Positions 13,420-24,680 of a stretch of 64,000 nt of DNA are shown piece by piece. The translations under genes and the position numbers were made by a program. Below the pieces are notes generated by a model. It was not told the DNA's origin. It saw only the letters and a program-made list of their open reading frames with translations, and did not search any database. Position 1 is the stretch's first letter. Each line of letters opens with the position of its first letter. The stretch is from Rhabdophis nuchalis (Eukaryota > Chordata > Lepidosauria > Squamata > Natricidae), in NCBI GenBank assembly GCA_039707465.1, contig CM077646.1:80810715-80874714 (forward strand), in the 5' to 3' direction.

Positions 13420-14140
13420 AATCTAGGGGGACCCCCCAAAATTGCACACCAACTCAAGTCTGGGGAAGTGTCATCCTATTCAGAGTCAGAAATTAATTAT
13501 TATCTGCGTGGGGGGGGGGGGGGGCAGAGCCATTATGTCCTGAATCTAAGATAGTTCCTCTCCATCAATACTTTTACAACTTCCAGATACTTGGCCAGCA
13601 CCACCACAGCACTTGTCTGGCTAGGGATGGAGATGTATAAGTGGTATTACCAGCATACTGGTGATGCTGTATCCCATACCATTGGATGACCTCCTCCAGG
13701 AGTTTCATGAACGTAGATGTTTAAAAGGAGAAGCAAAAGGCTCAAGTCCTGAGGCTCCCCAGTTTCATATTGCAAGGTCTAGTTGCTCAACTTTCTCTCC
13801 TCCACAATCTCTAACTGGATGCAGAGGAAGGAGAACTCTTGTTACATACTGCTTTCCACTGCAAACCTCCAAAGGTGTTTCAGAGGGATTTCAATGGTTG
13901 AAACCCTTGAGTGATCTAGGAGAGTCATAATGGTTGCGCACACCCCCATTCTGAGCCCTCCAAAGGTCATCAACAAGTGTGGCCAATGCTGTTTCAGTTC
14001 AGTGCCTTAGCCTGGACCTGGATTGAAAAAGGTTCAAATAATCCACTTTGTTTAGGATGTTTTGTAACTATGTGCCAACCACACTCTCAACAATTGTACC
14101 TACATAGATTGGGCAATAGTTAGAATAACTCAATAGGAAG
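13420..14140 (-). mobile_element. Decayed L2-type LINE fragment (RT domain region)
   Basis: Read on the minus strand this aligns by eye with the RT part of the intact L2 at about 51530-51960. Landmarks include the degenerate counterpart of 'gatgatctcacccagcggcttcat' near 13685, the 'ctccagagatcatcaac' block near 13955 and the 'ccaccacactctcaaca' block near 14075. Indels and stops are frequent, so no product can be made. A poly-G run interrupts it at about 13509-13525. It is much older than the copies at 39695 and 48400. Confidence 0.7.
13509..13525. repeat. Poly-G run
   Basis: An almost uninterrupted homopolymer of about 17 G inside the decayed L2 fragment. It could form a G-quadruplex, and its length may be assembly-sensitive. 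Confidence 0.85.
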
Positions 14141-14659
14141 GGAGTGCTTCATTTGGCAAGGAAGAGCAATACAAATTCTCTGTAACATCTGTGACCAATT
14201 TTAGAAAGTTAAACCTATAGAAAATCACTGACTTCATGAGATAAAATTACATAATAGTCTACATCTAGTTACCCCTATTCCAATTCATATTGCTGGAAGT
14301 ATCGTTTATTTTGAGGGAGAAGGAGATACAACTCAGTATTACCCTGCATACTTATTGTGTGACAAACAGAGCTCTTTTGATCAGGCAAGTATCATATGGT
14401 CCAGAACAGTATCCATCCTCTTAAAGCAGTACAGGGCAATTATGATTATTACAGGCATCTGATTGGGATGCTTGCAAACATGAGCATTTGAAGTTGCATT
14501 ATTTTACAATTCTTCCCTCAATCTGCTGCCAATATAAGACAAAACACTAGTAGCTGTCTCTGTTAAAGTGTCTTGCTATGTAAAATAGGTTTAGACTACA
14601 ACTTCTGCATCTCTGAAAAATAAACTAATGTAATGAAGTTTCTTGAATAAGAATCAAAA
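14141..14659. other. Unassigned sequence
   Basis: No gene recognised. It may include further decayed LINE sequence, but I cannot align it convincingly. Confidence 0.4.
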
Positions 14660-14790
14660 TGTCTTCAAGAAAATAAACCCCAAAAAAAACCTCCAGTGCC
14701 TTTTTAAAAGCGTCTTTGGGACAACCATGACCTGGGTTACTCAGATTTTCCAGGAACGTAATGAAGTTAGGATCATCATCCCTGGCTACC
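14660..14790. repeat. Foldback repeat, right-arm copy
   Basis: The block with 'gcgtctttgggacaacc' followed by 'atgacctgggttactcag' matches the right arm of the foldback repeats at 29103-29220 and 61735-61860. The left arm is poorly preserved here. Confidence 0.5.
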
Positions 14791-15479
14791 AAGAAAACTG
14801 CTGTCCCAATATGTCATTAAAATCCAATACATACAACAGGATGCATTTTATCTTTTCAGAGAGAGAAGAAATTCAAAAGGAGAATGTAAGGGTGGAGTAT
14901 TTTGCATATGTATGATCTCATTTCAGATCATTTCCTACTCAAATTTGAACTTTCAGTAATTTTCTCCCACCCAAAGCTTTGGGAATTTATTAAATTTATT
15001 TTCTCCAAGCAGCTAATAGAATCTGATGGGTTTTCAAAGGTCCATAGGGATTTTTTTGTTGCTACAACTGATGCTCCTATTGATATCCTGTCATTCCAAA
15101 GGCTACAGAACTGACCTGGGCAATTGATATCTCTATATTTAAGATATCTTTTCCTTTTTCCATAGTTCATGAAAGTTCTACATATTTATCCAAGGTAAGG
15201 ACAATAAAACTAGATAGTATGATATCTAGAATACAAGTGAAAGAAAACTGATTGACTTTACTTGCATTGCTGAAACATGAAAAAGTGTGTGTGTGTGGGG
15301 GGGGGGTTTCTTAGAAATGTGTCCTGCCATGTGTGTATGGCACCTGCCATTAACTCAAAGACAGATTAGGCTATAGCCAATGACATTTTCATTGTTATCT
15401 GAGAAATTCTGAAGACTTCTAGGGTCAATAATCCAGATATAGCAAGTTGTGAAGCTCTATTGCTGAATTTAAATTCTAA
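14791..15479. other. Unassigned sequence with short (GT)n/(G)n tract
   Basis: No gene recognised. A GT run passing into a G run lies at about 15285-15307. Confidence 0.4.
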
Positions 15480-15706
15480 AGATCAAAGAGGATTATTGCA
15501 TATTTACCAGCCTGCATGATACACAGCAGCCTTCCTGCCTGAATACTTTAAAGTTGTTTCAGATTTTAATTTGCCATCCCTGGGTACAGACATTATGGTG
15601 ACCTTAGACCTGATCCAAATTTTCTCTGGATCACCTCGGGAGAAATAAGGACCTACTTTTTATCTTGAGCAATGGCAGCGTGATCTGAATTTAGGAGATA
15701 TTACAA
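15480..15706 (+). mobile_element. Decayed L2-type LINE, endonuclease segment
   Basis: Frames on the plus strand spell VSDFNLPSLG and then EQWQRDLNLGDI, degenerate versions of the GDFNLPSLGE and GQWKSDLGTGDI blocks of the intact L2 endonuclease. Just upstream, 'LPEYFKVV' corresponds to 'LPELLEVI'. It stops where an L1-like tail begins at 15707. The RT part of what is probably the same L2 copy resumes at about 17380 on the same strand. Confidence 0.7.
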
Positions 15707-16790
15707 TTTTTTTCCAAATAATTTTATTAAAAATTATACACAAAAAGAATAAAAGTCAATGCAAATTATAAAAAATTAGAACATAAAAATAACAAGTACC
15801 AAAGGGCATGAAAATGGAGCATTAGAAATGGAAAAGAAAAAGAAAAAAAGTAACTTTTCCCTTCATGCCAGCAGGTAAAAACAATTTTAGTAGTTTACCA
15901 CCCTCTCTAAATAAAACATAATCTCTCTTCTTCTTATTGCTCACCTCCTAGGAAGGAAAACAAAATCAAAATACTACATCAATCAATCTTTGTCAGCAAA
16001 AGTCCACTAAGAACAGCCAGATTTTCCTTGTTTAATCCTGATTGAACAAGCCAATATTATAAATCTGCCCTGATTTCTTCTTTTTTTTAAAGAATCCTTA
16101 ACCCTTTCAAAAAAGGTCACAGGAATAATTTGCTGTTCATCTGTGTTTCACAGTAAAAATAATTCAGAACATTAATAAATGTATCTTGTATCCATAAGTA
16201 AAATGTACTATTTTGTTTCTTATTTTTTAAAAAAAGTCCTTCCAAATATTAGGGAGCTTTACCCTTAAGAAAATATATATATACAAATCAATTTTCTGAT
16301 TTAATGTCTGTTCATCTCCGTTATAGAGTGAATTATCCATCAGATTCATTTGTATTATATATAAAATTCACTGCTCAAATTAATTTCATAAACATCTATT
16401 TCTGTTTTACAACTTCATTTGAACATGCTCTATAAATTTTATAAAGTGTTTAATCCATTCTATCAAAAAGATTAGCTGAAATGTATTTTTAAAAATTGGA
16501 CTTAGGCTTTTTGCTCCATTTTCTTTATTCTCTGGCTCTAGTGTGCAGCCTTCAAGATTTCTTTTTCATTAAAAAAATGAAAACAATCTTCACCTTTCTA
16601 TGAGAAAGTAACTTCTAAATAATTCAAAACCATAGTTCCAAATCCCTCTGGCCCCCTAATCTGTTATTAACTTTCTAAAATCCATATACTAAGTCTCCTT
16701 TTGGTGTATAGTTCCCTAAAATCATTTCCTTTTTTTAAAAATCATTTTTAAGAAGAGGGAAACTCACCTGATGAATGAAATAAACCCTTG
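15707..16790 (-). repeat. L1-like LINE 3' region (antisense), copy B, inserted in L2
   Basis: Starts with T-rich sequence (ttttttccaaataattttatt) and then follows the same ordered landmarks as copy A at 1440-2640. The minus-strand reading would have a poly(A) tail at the low-coordinate end. It interrupts an L2 copy whose endonuclease part lies before it and RT part after it. No coding sequence is recognisable, so the L1 label is inferred from poly(A), AT-richness and repeat behaviour. Confidence 0.45.
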
Positions 16791-17379
16791 CCAGTCCGAC
16801 AATCTTAATCTTTCTTAATATGCAAAGAATTTTAAAAAATCCAAAAAAGTGATTAAGATATAAGGCTTGGTTGAGCTTTGTGTCCATAAAGGCAGCTTTG
16901 CGAATTTAAGCATGGTGTAAATCCTTACTCTCAGCCACTCTATTCCTAAGCCAACCATAAAAACAGTTTCCAAGGTTTGCTCATGGTGAGTTGCCATCCA
17001 GAATCATATGAGTGATCGCAACTATCTTTCCTTTGTTCTACAGAGATTACACTTACTACAAGCTTCTAGCAGTGATTCCCCCCACAAAGTTGTGTTGCTA
17101 GCTAGCAAAAGTCAGTAAAGCATCCGTGTACCATGTAACTTATAGGAAGTGTCAACAGATCACTCTGTTGATGGAGTTCTCTGAGATGGCATCCCATTGC
17201 AGGGAGGTAGGACCAGTTCAGTTATCCCACGCCCACTCCCAGCATCTGATAAAACTATGGGATTCCAGAGTGACTTTGAGCCAGACACTCTATCAGCCCA
17301 ATGTTGTTCTGAGGGAAATAAGTGGCACAAGTATTAATTAGTATTCACCATTTTGAGTTTAGGTAGGTAGGTAGAATAA
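16791..17379. other. Unassigned sequence between L1-like block and L2 RT block
   Basis: No gene seen. It may be the remaining 5' part of the L1-like insertion, or the middle of the decayed L2 copy, but I could not align it. Confidence 0.35.
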
Positions 17380-18180
17380 TGCTACCTGTTTTGAAAGAGA
17401 TAGTTATGAAACTACTCCTTAAGTAGATATAGTTGACCTATTTTCAGTAAAATTTTGCTAGACCCTTGTTAGTGAAGATTGCTGAAAAATGATTAACCAG
17501 CACCTCCAGAGTGCACTGGGGGAAGCAGATTGTCTAGGTCCTTTTCAATTGGTATTCAAGTCTGGTTGTAACACTGAGATGTCATTTATCACACCTACTG
17601 ATGACCTTTGAGCTCAGAATGATGATAGAGCATCCATTGTGGCCTGCTTGAACTCTCAGCAGCTTTCAGAATCATCAGTCATGGTATTGTTCATTATAGG
17701 GGATTAGATGTGTGGGATGCATGATGCTTCAGTGGTTGTACTCCGTTGTTTCAGTCTGGTTCCAGGCAGAATTGATTGAGGGGAAGAGATTGAGACCCCT
17801 ACTTTCTGAGGTTCCTCAGAAATCTACCCTTCCATGGAGTTGTTGAGTGAGATCATTCATCAACAATTAATAATACACTGATGATGTTCAATCATACATC
17901 TTTATCCCAGGTCACCGAAATGATGTCATCAAGGTTCTCTCCTAATGCCTGGAAGTTGAAGGAGTTTGGATGTGGAAGAGCAGGTTTCAGGTCAGTCCTG
18001 GCCTGGGGTTTAGGCCCCTCCCCATCAAGAAACATCCATCCATACTAAGCTAGCCTTGACTCTGAATTGACAAGCATTGTGATCCACCTGGACTTGCAGT
18101 TCCTGTTCAAAGAAAAGATGGCAGTCATAGCTAAGAGGGTTCATCTTGTATACTAATTGCACTCATTTCTCAAGCCCTAC
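17380..18180 (+). mobile_element. Decayed L2-type LINE, RT segment
   Basis: By eye this follows the intact L2 from about 51450 to 52280. Near 17880 a frame reads DDVQSYIFIPGHRNDVIKV, the counterpart of the YADDTQLYI...HPNDAVAV block, followed by 'CLEVEGVWMW' for 'CLEAVRIWMG'. Stops and frameshifts are abundant and the first residues of the catalytic YADD block are altered. It is probably the continuation of the copy whose endonuclease part is at 15480-15706. Confidence 0.75.
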
Positions 18181-19323
18181 TCACATTGGCTCATGCCTTG
18201 GTCCATGAAAATCTTTTAGGTTTTAGAATTAAAACATGTTTTAATCAAAACAGAAAGAAAATATATCTTTGGTTCGTTGTTCCATTGTCAAAATTACTCT
18301 TTGTAACTGTCAGCTTGTTATTTTCATTACACAATAATAATGCTCTACTTATCAACTTTTCCTATATATCAACTGTAAAGTATTCCACAAAAGAAAATGA
18401 AAGATAGCTGGCAATGTTTATGTTTATTTTTTATGCTTAAAAAAAAAATACAAATAGAACAATAAATTTATTGGGATCAACTACATTGTTATAACGCAAT
18501 GAATAAAGTTTTGAATTCTTTGGTACTTCAACTTGAAGAAAAGAGGAATGTACAACAAATATAATAGGGGGAAGGAACCAAAAATCTGTAGTTGTCAGCT
18601 GTCTTACATATGTACATGCTGCTCATCTTTTATGAGACTTACATTAGCCAGATAGAGGACTAGTAGAGAATGAATGGAGTAGGAAATTCTTTGAATATCT
18701 AGGATAGAACAGAATTACATTTGAGATATATTCTGCAATGGAAAGCCTGGATTTTGCCATTATAGACACTATAACTTAAATTGCAAAATCAAAAATTCAA
18801 AATGTTCACATTATTGAATAAGTATCAGAATTTATAAAATAATTATCTAGGGTCTTGAAAATGATCTTATTTTCATGCATATGATTGATATTATTGTTGT
18901 CTTTACAAACTAATTTACATGACAAGTTGTAATAGGGGAAAAAAGCCAATATTCACAGAAAGCTCTCTCCTCCCTCCAAGTATAAAGCTTTGTTTCTCGG
19001 TGAAACAAAACAAGGATTATAATATAAAGGCGTTGTTGTTCAGAAAATGGTTTGAATTTGGCTCTTTGTTTCTCAATACCACAGTATTACAAATACGTAT
19101 CTTTGTTCCTACAATCCATAAGAATCTGGATGAGTTTTTTATTTCACTTTGCATTAAAATGTTCCATGAAATCCACAGGCAGCAAGAACAGAAGGATCTC
19201 TTTTATTAGATTTCTAACTGTATATAATGATGGCATGGACAAAATGGTTCTTCAAAGAATGACTATTCAGCACTAAAGCAAATGTTATGTATACTATATA
19301 TACTGTAATGTAACATATACATC
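18181..19323. other. AT-rich sequence, nothing recognised
   Basis: No gene or nameable repeat found. Confidence 0.45.
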
Positions 19324-19575
19324 ACATATACCCGTGATGGTGAAAGTATGGCACGTGTGCCACAGATGACATGCGGAGCCATAATTGCCGGCTCGGCAGC
19401 CCTCCCCGGAGGCCAGAGGAACCTGAGGAATACGAAAATCCCCCCCTCATGGAGGTTGCTTGCGCATGCACAGTGAGGGGGTCACTCGTGCAAGCGCAGG
19501 TGAGGGGGCAGATGTAGCACGCACACACAGTTTTGGCACACCTTTAGAAAAAGGTTAGCCATCACGGACATATAT
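19324..19575. mobile_element. hAT-like non-autonomous element with TSD
   Basis: A 236-bp element (19332-19567) begins CCGTGATGG and ends CCATCACGG, a 9-bp perfect terminal inverted repeat. It is flanked by acatatac and acatatat, a 7-of-8 target-site duplication of the length typical of hAT transposons. The inside is GC-rich and has no transposase. The related larger element at 33098-33864 shares its termini and the 'tatggcac...gtgccacag' inner block. Assigning it to hAT rests on TSD length and short terminal repeats. Confidence 0.8.
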
Positions 19576-19663
19576 TATCGATGCATAAGAAGTATGCAAT
19601 AATGCTTAAAATGCAACATTTCTTTCATTATTTTAGATTGACAACATAAATCTAAAGATTGAA

Positions 19664-19900
19664 TTATCAGAATAACAGAGTTGGAAGGGACCTTGGAGGT
19701 CTTCTAGTCCAACTCCCTGCTTAGGCAGGAAACCTTACACCACTTCAGACAAATGGTTATCCAATATCTTCTTTAAAATTTCTACTTTTGGGGCTTTCAC
19801 AACTTCTGGAGGCAAGTTGTTCCACTGTTTAATTGTTCTAATTGTCAGGAAATTTCTTCTTAGTTCAAGTTGCTTCTGTCCTTGATTAGTAAATACAAGG
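19664..19900 (-). mobile_element. CR1 LINE 3' fragment
   Basis: The 'cagagttggaagggacctt' block followed by 'ggaggtcttctagtccaac' is the conserved 3' end of CR1 LINEs, and the sequence parallels 42225-42440 of the larger CR1 copy. It covers the 3' UTR and the last codons of the RT ORF (antisense), with small indels. 5' truncated. Confidence 0.9.
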
Positions 19901-22099
19901 TTTAGCACTAGCTTGTCTCTTTCTTTTCATTTAAGCTTTTCCTTTTGAGTAGCTTTTCAATAAGAGACTGCCCCTTCTGACTGTTATGTTATACATTGGG
20001 AGTGTAGATAGTCAGTCCAGCAATATGTGTTCATATGCAGCATTGGAATATTACTCATACTTTTTTCTGGCACAGAATTTCATTACATTAGGCAAAAGTG
20101 TTGGGGTGTTTACACTATTGCCTTCACATGAATTAATTGTGTTTCCTATTCCTAACACAACTGTGGTTATAACAGATAATGTTCTGGAACCAGAAAAATA
20201 AATAACCAATAACTTAGTTCCTTAGTCATCTGTACCAAGGATTTGTTACTTTCCAAACAGAGCTGGATTTCCTAGTTAGAGAATAATGTAAATACTGAAG
20301 AAGGCAGTAATTTGAGATCTCAGATGGGAAAACTGGCTTCCCTCCGTGAGTTGCAGAGTTTAAGCCAGCAGACATTAGGGAATCATTGTGAGATCATGAA
20401 TCAGAGCTTGACTGTCTCCTGAAACTTGGCTAACTTTTGCTCTGCAACTGCTAAATGTGCTACTTTATTAGGTTCTTCAGAACAAGTGTGCTTTTTGCAG
20501 CACTTCTGAGGTGGTCATGACGGGAGATGGCAGTGCAATGTGGAATCTAATGTGGAAATACTGCATTTCAGTCAGGACAATCAGGTACTGTTTGAAATTT
20601 ACAGCCTGTCCTGTGGGCTCAGTCTGTTTGTCTAGGGCAGTGTTCCATTCGGTTGGCTTTCTGTACAATACAGCAAATGCTGACTGAAGAAGAGTATTAT
20701 TATTTTCCTTCAGTTGTGCTGGGCGCCAAACGGTGTTTTAGCCCTAAAAGATTAACTCTTTTGTATGGATAGCACTTGTAGTATATGTGACATATATTCC
20801 ACCATTGCTTTTGTTTACAGGCACTGCAAGTGAAATTTGTAGGATATAAGTAAAATCATAGGAGTAATTTAATCTATTTGTTTGGGTAGTATTGTCTGAG
20901 TTGCTTGATGCTCTATATGGTTTTTTTAAAAGGCTATCCGTTTCAGTACAGCTGACTGTCCTGATTCTTTCCTTCTTTTTCTCACCTGTTTGTTACATTG
21001 AATGTTTTTCTAAGCTCTGATTCTGTAACTTTGAAAGAAGCTGATGTGAGGAAGGACACCATTAAGCAAATACTTGTACTGGCTTAGGGAGTTTCTTCCT
21101 TATTTATTTCACGCTATGAGTTCTTTTAAGCTGTGGCGTATGTTTTGCATGGGATTTTTGTAGCCAAGGCTCTCAAGGAAGTACACGGTCTAAGTAATCA
21201 CTGTTTTTCACACTGTAATTATTAACTGTGGTAAAGAAATAGTAAAGTCTGGTTATTTGCATGACATTTATTTTACATTTGTTTAAACACATAAGGGGCT
21301 TTATAATTTCACTTTCAATCCTAGAAGGGGGCAAAATCTGATGTAGCTGTAGATCCCAAGGGGTCCAAAGGTCAAAGGATTACTTAATATATATAAAGTA
21401 GGATTGATTGCTTGGGCTTTTCATAAATGTAAAGAATAGTTTGGGTCAGGATTAGGGGCACTACGGGAGTGACTATGGAATAGTGAAATAGTTTCCATTA
21501 TCTTATTAAGAATATTAACTCTGACCTTCAGGACATGAAAAAATATACTCTTAAATATTTGCACAAAAAATAAGCAGCAAGGCGGAAGCAGTGAGTCACA
21601 TACAAGTAAAAGCACTGCAGATTTAAAGAGGATTGGTATTTGTTTATATAGCTGACAAATAACTATTTCTATCTTCGCTACAGAAAAGAAATATAAACGT
21701 CGGGACTAAATTTAGATTTGCCGTGTTTTCAAGTATGGTCATGTTTCAGCTTTGCCCCTATTATTACATTCCAAACTAATAATCTTGATACAGATCTTTA
21801 AATGTTTGGAATAAAGTGTTTGTGCGAAATGTTAGTTAGAAGTCATGTGTCTACTGTGAAGCAGCACTGAAATTAGCTTTTGCTTAGAGAAATGTGTTCA
21901 GGATAAGAATTACAGACCCTTAAAGCAGCTTTGTTAATTGTCTAATACTTTTCTAACAGAAAACATAAGATAAAACTACAGATAGGCTATCAATAGCTGC
22001 ACATGAGATCTAACCCTTTCTTCTTGCCACTTTAATAAATCTCAGCCTACTGGAGCCCTGAACTACACCCACAATATCCAGCCTTGGGTAAGCTCTTCC
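19901..22099. other. Unique-looking sequence
   Basis: No gene or repeat recognised. Composition is more balanced than in the neighbouring repeats around 20450-21100, but I see no splice-bounded coding frame. Confidence 0.45.
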
Positions 22100-22195
22100 C
22101 ACATTGGTGTCCCTCTCCCTTCCCTCCCATTTCCTTCCCTTCCATTTCCTTCCCTCCCTTCCCTCCCATTTCCTTCCCTCCCTCCCCTCCTCTCA
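22100..22195. repeat. Pyrimidine-rich (TTCCCTCCC)n-like satellite tract
   Basis: A C/T-only stretch in which the unit 'cccatttccttccctccctt' recurs imperfectly. Polypyrimidine/polypurine DNA of this kind can adopt triplex (H-DNA) structure. Confidence 0.85.
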
Positions 22196-22843
22196 AAAAC
22201 CTTTGAAATGTTGTTTTTAGATCTAATCAAAACAAATTAGCCCAAAAATGAGCTAGTATAAGTCAGTTTAGTACTAGAGGTAGACATCCCTTTCTGTCTG
22301 AATTCCTGATCAAGAGTTTTAAACCTGTTGAATAAACCATGTCAGGAGATCATAATTTGCAGATTATTATATTTTAGAAAAGGATACAACTTGATAATTA
22401 ACTGTCCATTGCTGCAGCCACTTTCATTTTCAGCAATGCTTTTTCTGTCTAGAAGGACCCAAACTTTCATTAAGAAGAAGCATTATCAGTTACAGGAAGA
22501 CATATGCTATTGTACAAATGAAATCCCTTCATATCTTGTATGTAAAGAGAATCTATTGTTGTCATCTGAAATGTAGTGTTCCTTGTATAACAGAATTATT
22601 TTAGAGTATTTAAATTAGACTAAAATAACGATAGACTCGTTTGCCTAGCCATACTATTCCAAGTCTCCTTTCCTTGCAGGCTTTCCTTCCTTCATTTAAC
22701 CGACTCCATCCTACTGATTCTTTCAACTATATTGGAGCTCTTCTTGCTTCTCAGGAAGCATCAGATTCTATTCAAAATAATTCATCCATGTATTTAATAA
22801 ATTTCAGTCCGTCATTCTGTTTACCTCTCATAAGGTTGCCAAC
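22196..22843. other. AT-rich sequence, nothing recognised
   Basis: Lies immediately before the ORF1-bearing insertion. No gene recognised. Confidence 0.4.
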
Positions 22844-22858
22844 TGATATTTCATTTTT
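22844..22858. repeat. 15-bp target-site duplication, low-coordinate copy
   Basis: tgatatttcattttt is repeated exactly at 23744-23758. This length and the T-rich 3' end suit L1-type target-primed reverse transcription with the poly(A) tail on the minus strand. Confidence 0.9.
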
Positions 22859-23743
22859 TTTATATTGAAAAAGTTTTATTGAGTTTTAAATTTTTTTACA
22901 AGTAGGGTGAGGGTAAGGTGTGAAAAAGATATTTTGAGAACTTTCACGTCGAGATCGTTGGCCCCTTCCGAGGCTTCATGACAAAATATAGATAATACAT
23001 AATTTTCAATAGTACTACAAAGTGGAAAGAAGTGCATATATCATTGTAAAATCTGTGCTAGCAATCATATACAAACATCCAAACGAAAGTTATACTATGT
23101 TAAAAAAAGTCATTTTTGAGATCTAAGTCTCTTGGCAATTGTATCTTCTTGTCCTCCTCCCTGGCCCCTAGTGGGCGGGGCCGCGGCCCCCTCCGTTCTT
23201 CCATTTTCATCCTCCAGGATTGAGGAATGTTTTTTAAGAAAGGCTTCCGCCTCTGCAACTGTTTTAATCCTTACTCTCCCTCCTTCCCAGAACACCAACA
23301 TCCCTTCTGGCATCACCCACTTAAACCAGATCCCCTGTTTAAATAATTTTTTAGATAAGAAGGAATATTTCCGTCTTATTTCTCTAATCTTTTTCGGGAT
23401 CTGCTTCAAGATGGCAACCTCTTTCTGTTGGTAAATTAAAGGACCGTCTCTCTGCGCCCTCAAAATCCCCTCCCTAGTTGACCTTCTTACAAATTTAATA
23501 TGTATCTCTCTGGGTACTTCATTTATCCTGGCATATGCTGAATTTATTCTATATACCAAATCAATGTCCCCCCTGATCTCCTCTTTGGATTTATGTAAGT
23601 AATCTGCTAACATTGTACTCATAAGATCAGTTAAATTTTCACCAGATTCTTCAGGAATATTCTGAAATCTTAAAAAATATGACATCCTTTCAAAATCCAT
23701 CCTAGACATATGACCAGTTAAATCTCCAATTTCAGTGTTAAAA
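22859..23743 (-). mobile_element. L1-type ORF1-only (half-L1-like) retroposed element
   Basis: An 885-bp minus-strand insertion between perfect 15-bp TSDs. It contains the end of an L1 ORF1 (stop at 23110), then only about 250 nt of 3' UTR, an AATAAA signal (complement of 22875-22880), and an A-rich end against the TSD. No ORF2 (endonuclease or RT) lies between the ORF1 stop and the tail. That makes it like the HAL1 elements of mammals, which are L1 derivatives keeping only ORF1. Alternatives are a single L1 with an ORF2 deletion, or a processed copy of a host gene derived from L1 ORF1. The TSD and 3' end show a finished retroposition event. Confidence 0.75.
22875..22880 (-). terminator. Polyadenylation signal of the ORF1-only element
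   Basis: TTTATT on the plus strand reads AATAAA on the minus strand, about 15 nt before the A-rich end at the TSD. This is the normal spacing from signal to cleavage site. Confidence 0.7.
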
Positions 23744-23754
23744 TGATATTTCAT
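23110..23754 (-). CDS. L1 ORF1p-like RNA-binding protein, 5'-truncated
   Basis: 214 codons open to a stop. The reading resembles L1 ORF1p (transposase-22 type), the trimeric RNA-binding protein and nucleic-acid chaperone of the L1 ribonucleoprotein. Residues about 25-108 look like the RRM domain (SYFLRFQNIPEE at 25-36; PREIHIKFVRRSTREGIL at 81-98). Residues about 112-175 look like the C-terminal domain (REIRRKYSFLSKKLFKQGI, then WVMPEGMLVFW). The last 35 residues are a Gly/basic tail. The N-terminal coiled coil that forms trimers is missing. The first ATG and the next two codons come from the target-site duplication, so that start is an accident of insertion. No ORF2 follows. It is probably not expressed, although the frame has stayed open. 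Confidence 0.75.
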   Translation of the reverse strand: MKYHFNTEIGDLTGHMSRMDFERMSYFLRFQNIPEESGENLTDLMSTMLADYLHKSKEEIRGDIDLVYRINSAYARINEVPREIHIKFVRRSTREGILRAQRDGPLIYQQKEVAILKQIPKKIREIRRKYSFLSKKLFKQGIWFKWVMPEGMLVFWEGGRVRIKTVAEAEAFLKKHSSILEDENGRTEGAAAPPTRGQGGGQEDTIAKRLRSQK

Positions 23755-23758
23755 TTTT
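23744..23758. repeat. 15-bp target-site duplication, high-coordinate copy
   Basis: Identical to 22844-22858 and marks the truncated 5' end of the minus-strand insertion. Confidence 0.9.
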
Positions 23759-24569
23759 CATTCTACTGATAAGGAGAATGTCTTGAAAAATCCCTTTCAC
23801 TTATTGCCGTAAAATAATCAAATTATTGTCTTAAAGTATTTTCTTACACTAGAGAGTAGCTAATGATAATGTCTCTGTGTTTTAAAATATTAAAAGAACT
23901 AGTTGGTTTTCAAATGGAATGGATTTAGTAGCCAGGGATATGTATTTTATCCTTAGAGTTTTGACGTTTAAGGTTACTATTATGCAAAAAAACAATAAGT
24001 GTTGTGCATAAATGATACCCACGACTACATGAAATGCTTCAAATTTAAAAAATAAAATTCTTCACAGAATTTCTGTTGTACGTCCTTGTGGTGCTAGCAT
24101 TTCAGATCTAGAGAATCAAGCCAGTACAAAAACAATAGTAAACACTGCCAGGAAAGGGATAAAATCAATTAGATATTGCATTACCAATGTTTTTAATAGT
24201 AAAGCCTGAAGTAGTTTGTTCCCAAATTTGGTTTAGTGGTTGGAAAAGTAGACTGGAACGTTCTTAGTCAACATATTCACTACCCACAAGGAATAAATTG
24301 CAGGGTTTACAAGAGAGTAATGCATAGCTTTATGCTTGCATCTTAAAGTTCAATTTTCAAGGAATGAAAGAAAAGATTTGATGGTTTGCTTTCAAAGCTT
24401 TACACATCTGGAAAAAGTAAAACATTGTTCTTTCGTTGTGAGATGTCATGGTGCTTTCATCATCTACAGACTTTTTCCATCTTGTTTCAATGAGCAGTTT
24501 TTCAATTATTGTGCTTCATTTCTGTTGCAAACAATATATTAGCATCTTTCTAAATAGTACTGGCTTCAA
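23759..24569. other. AT-rich sequence, nothing recognised
   Basis: No gene or repeat identified. Confidence 0.4.
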
Positions 24570-24680
24570 ATTTTACTGCTAGGAGAGAATATTTGATGCT
24601 CAGGATTCAGCTGTGGGATTCTTGGTGCTTTCTGAGCTTCATTGTTTTCCTGAAGACGTTTCTGCAAATTATATATTATT
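24570..24680 (-). repeat. Possible squamate interspersed repeat fragment
   Basis: The minus strand reads like a degenerate form of a repeat I associate with snake and lizard genomes: 'gaaacgtct...gaaaac...aagctcagaaagcacc...'. The translation QKRLQENNEAQKAPRIPQLNPEH fits a broken repeat rather than a gene. Family not named; recognition is from memory and weak. Confidence 0.3.
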
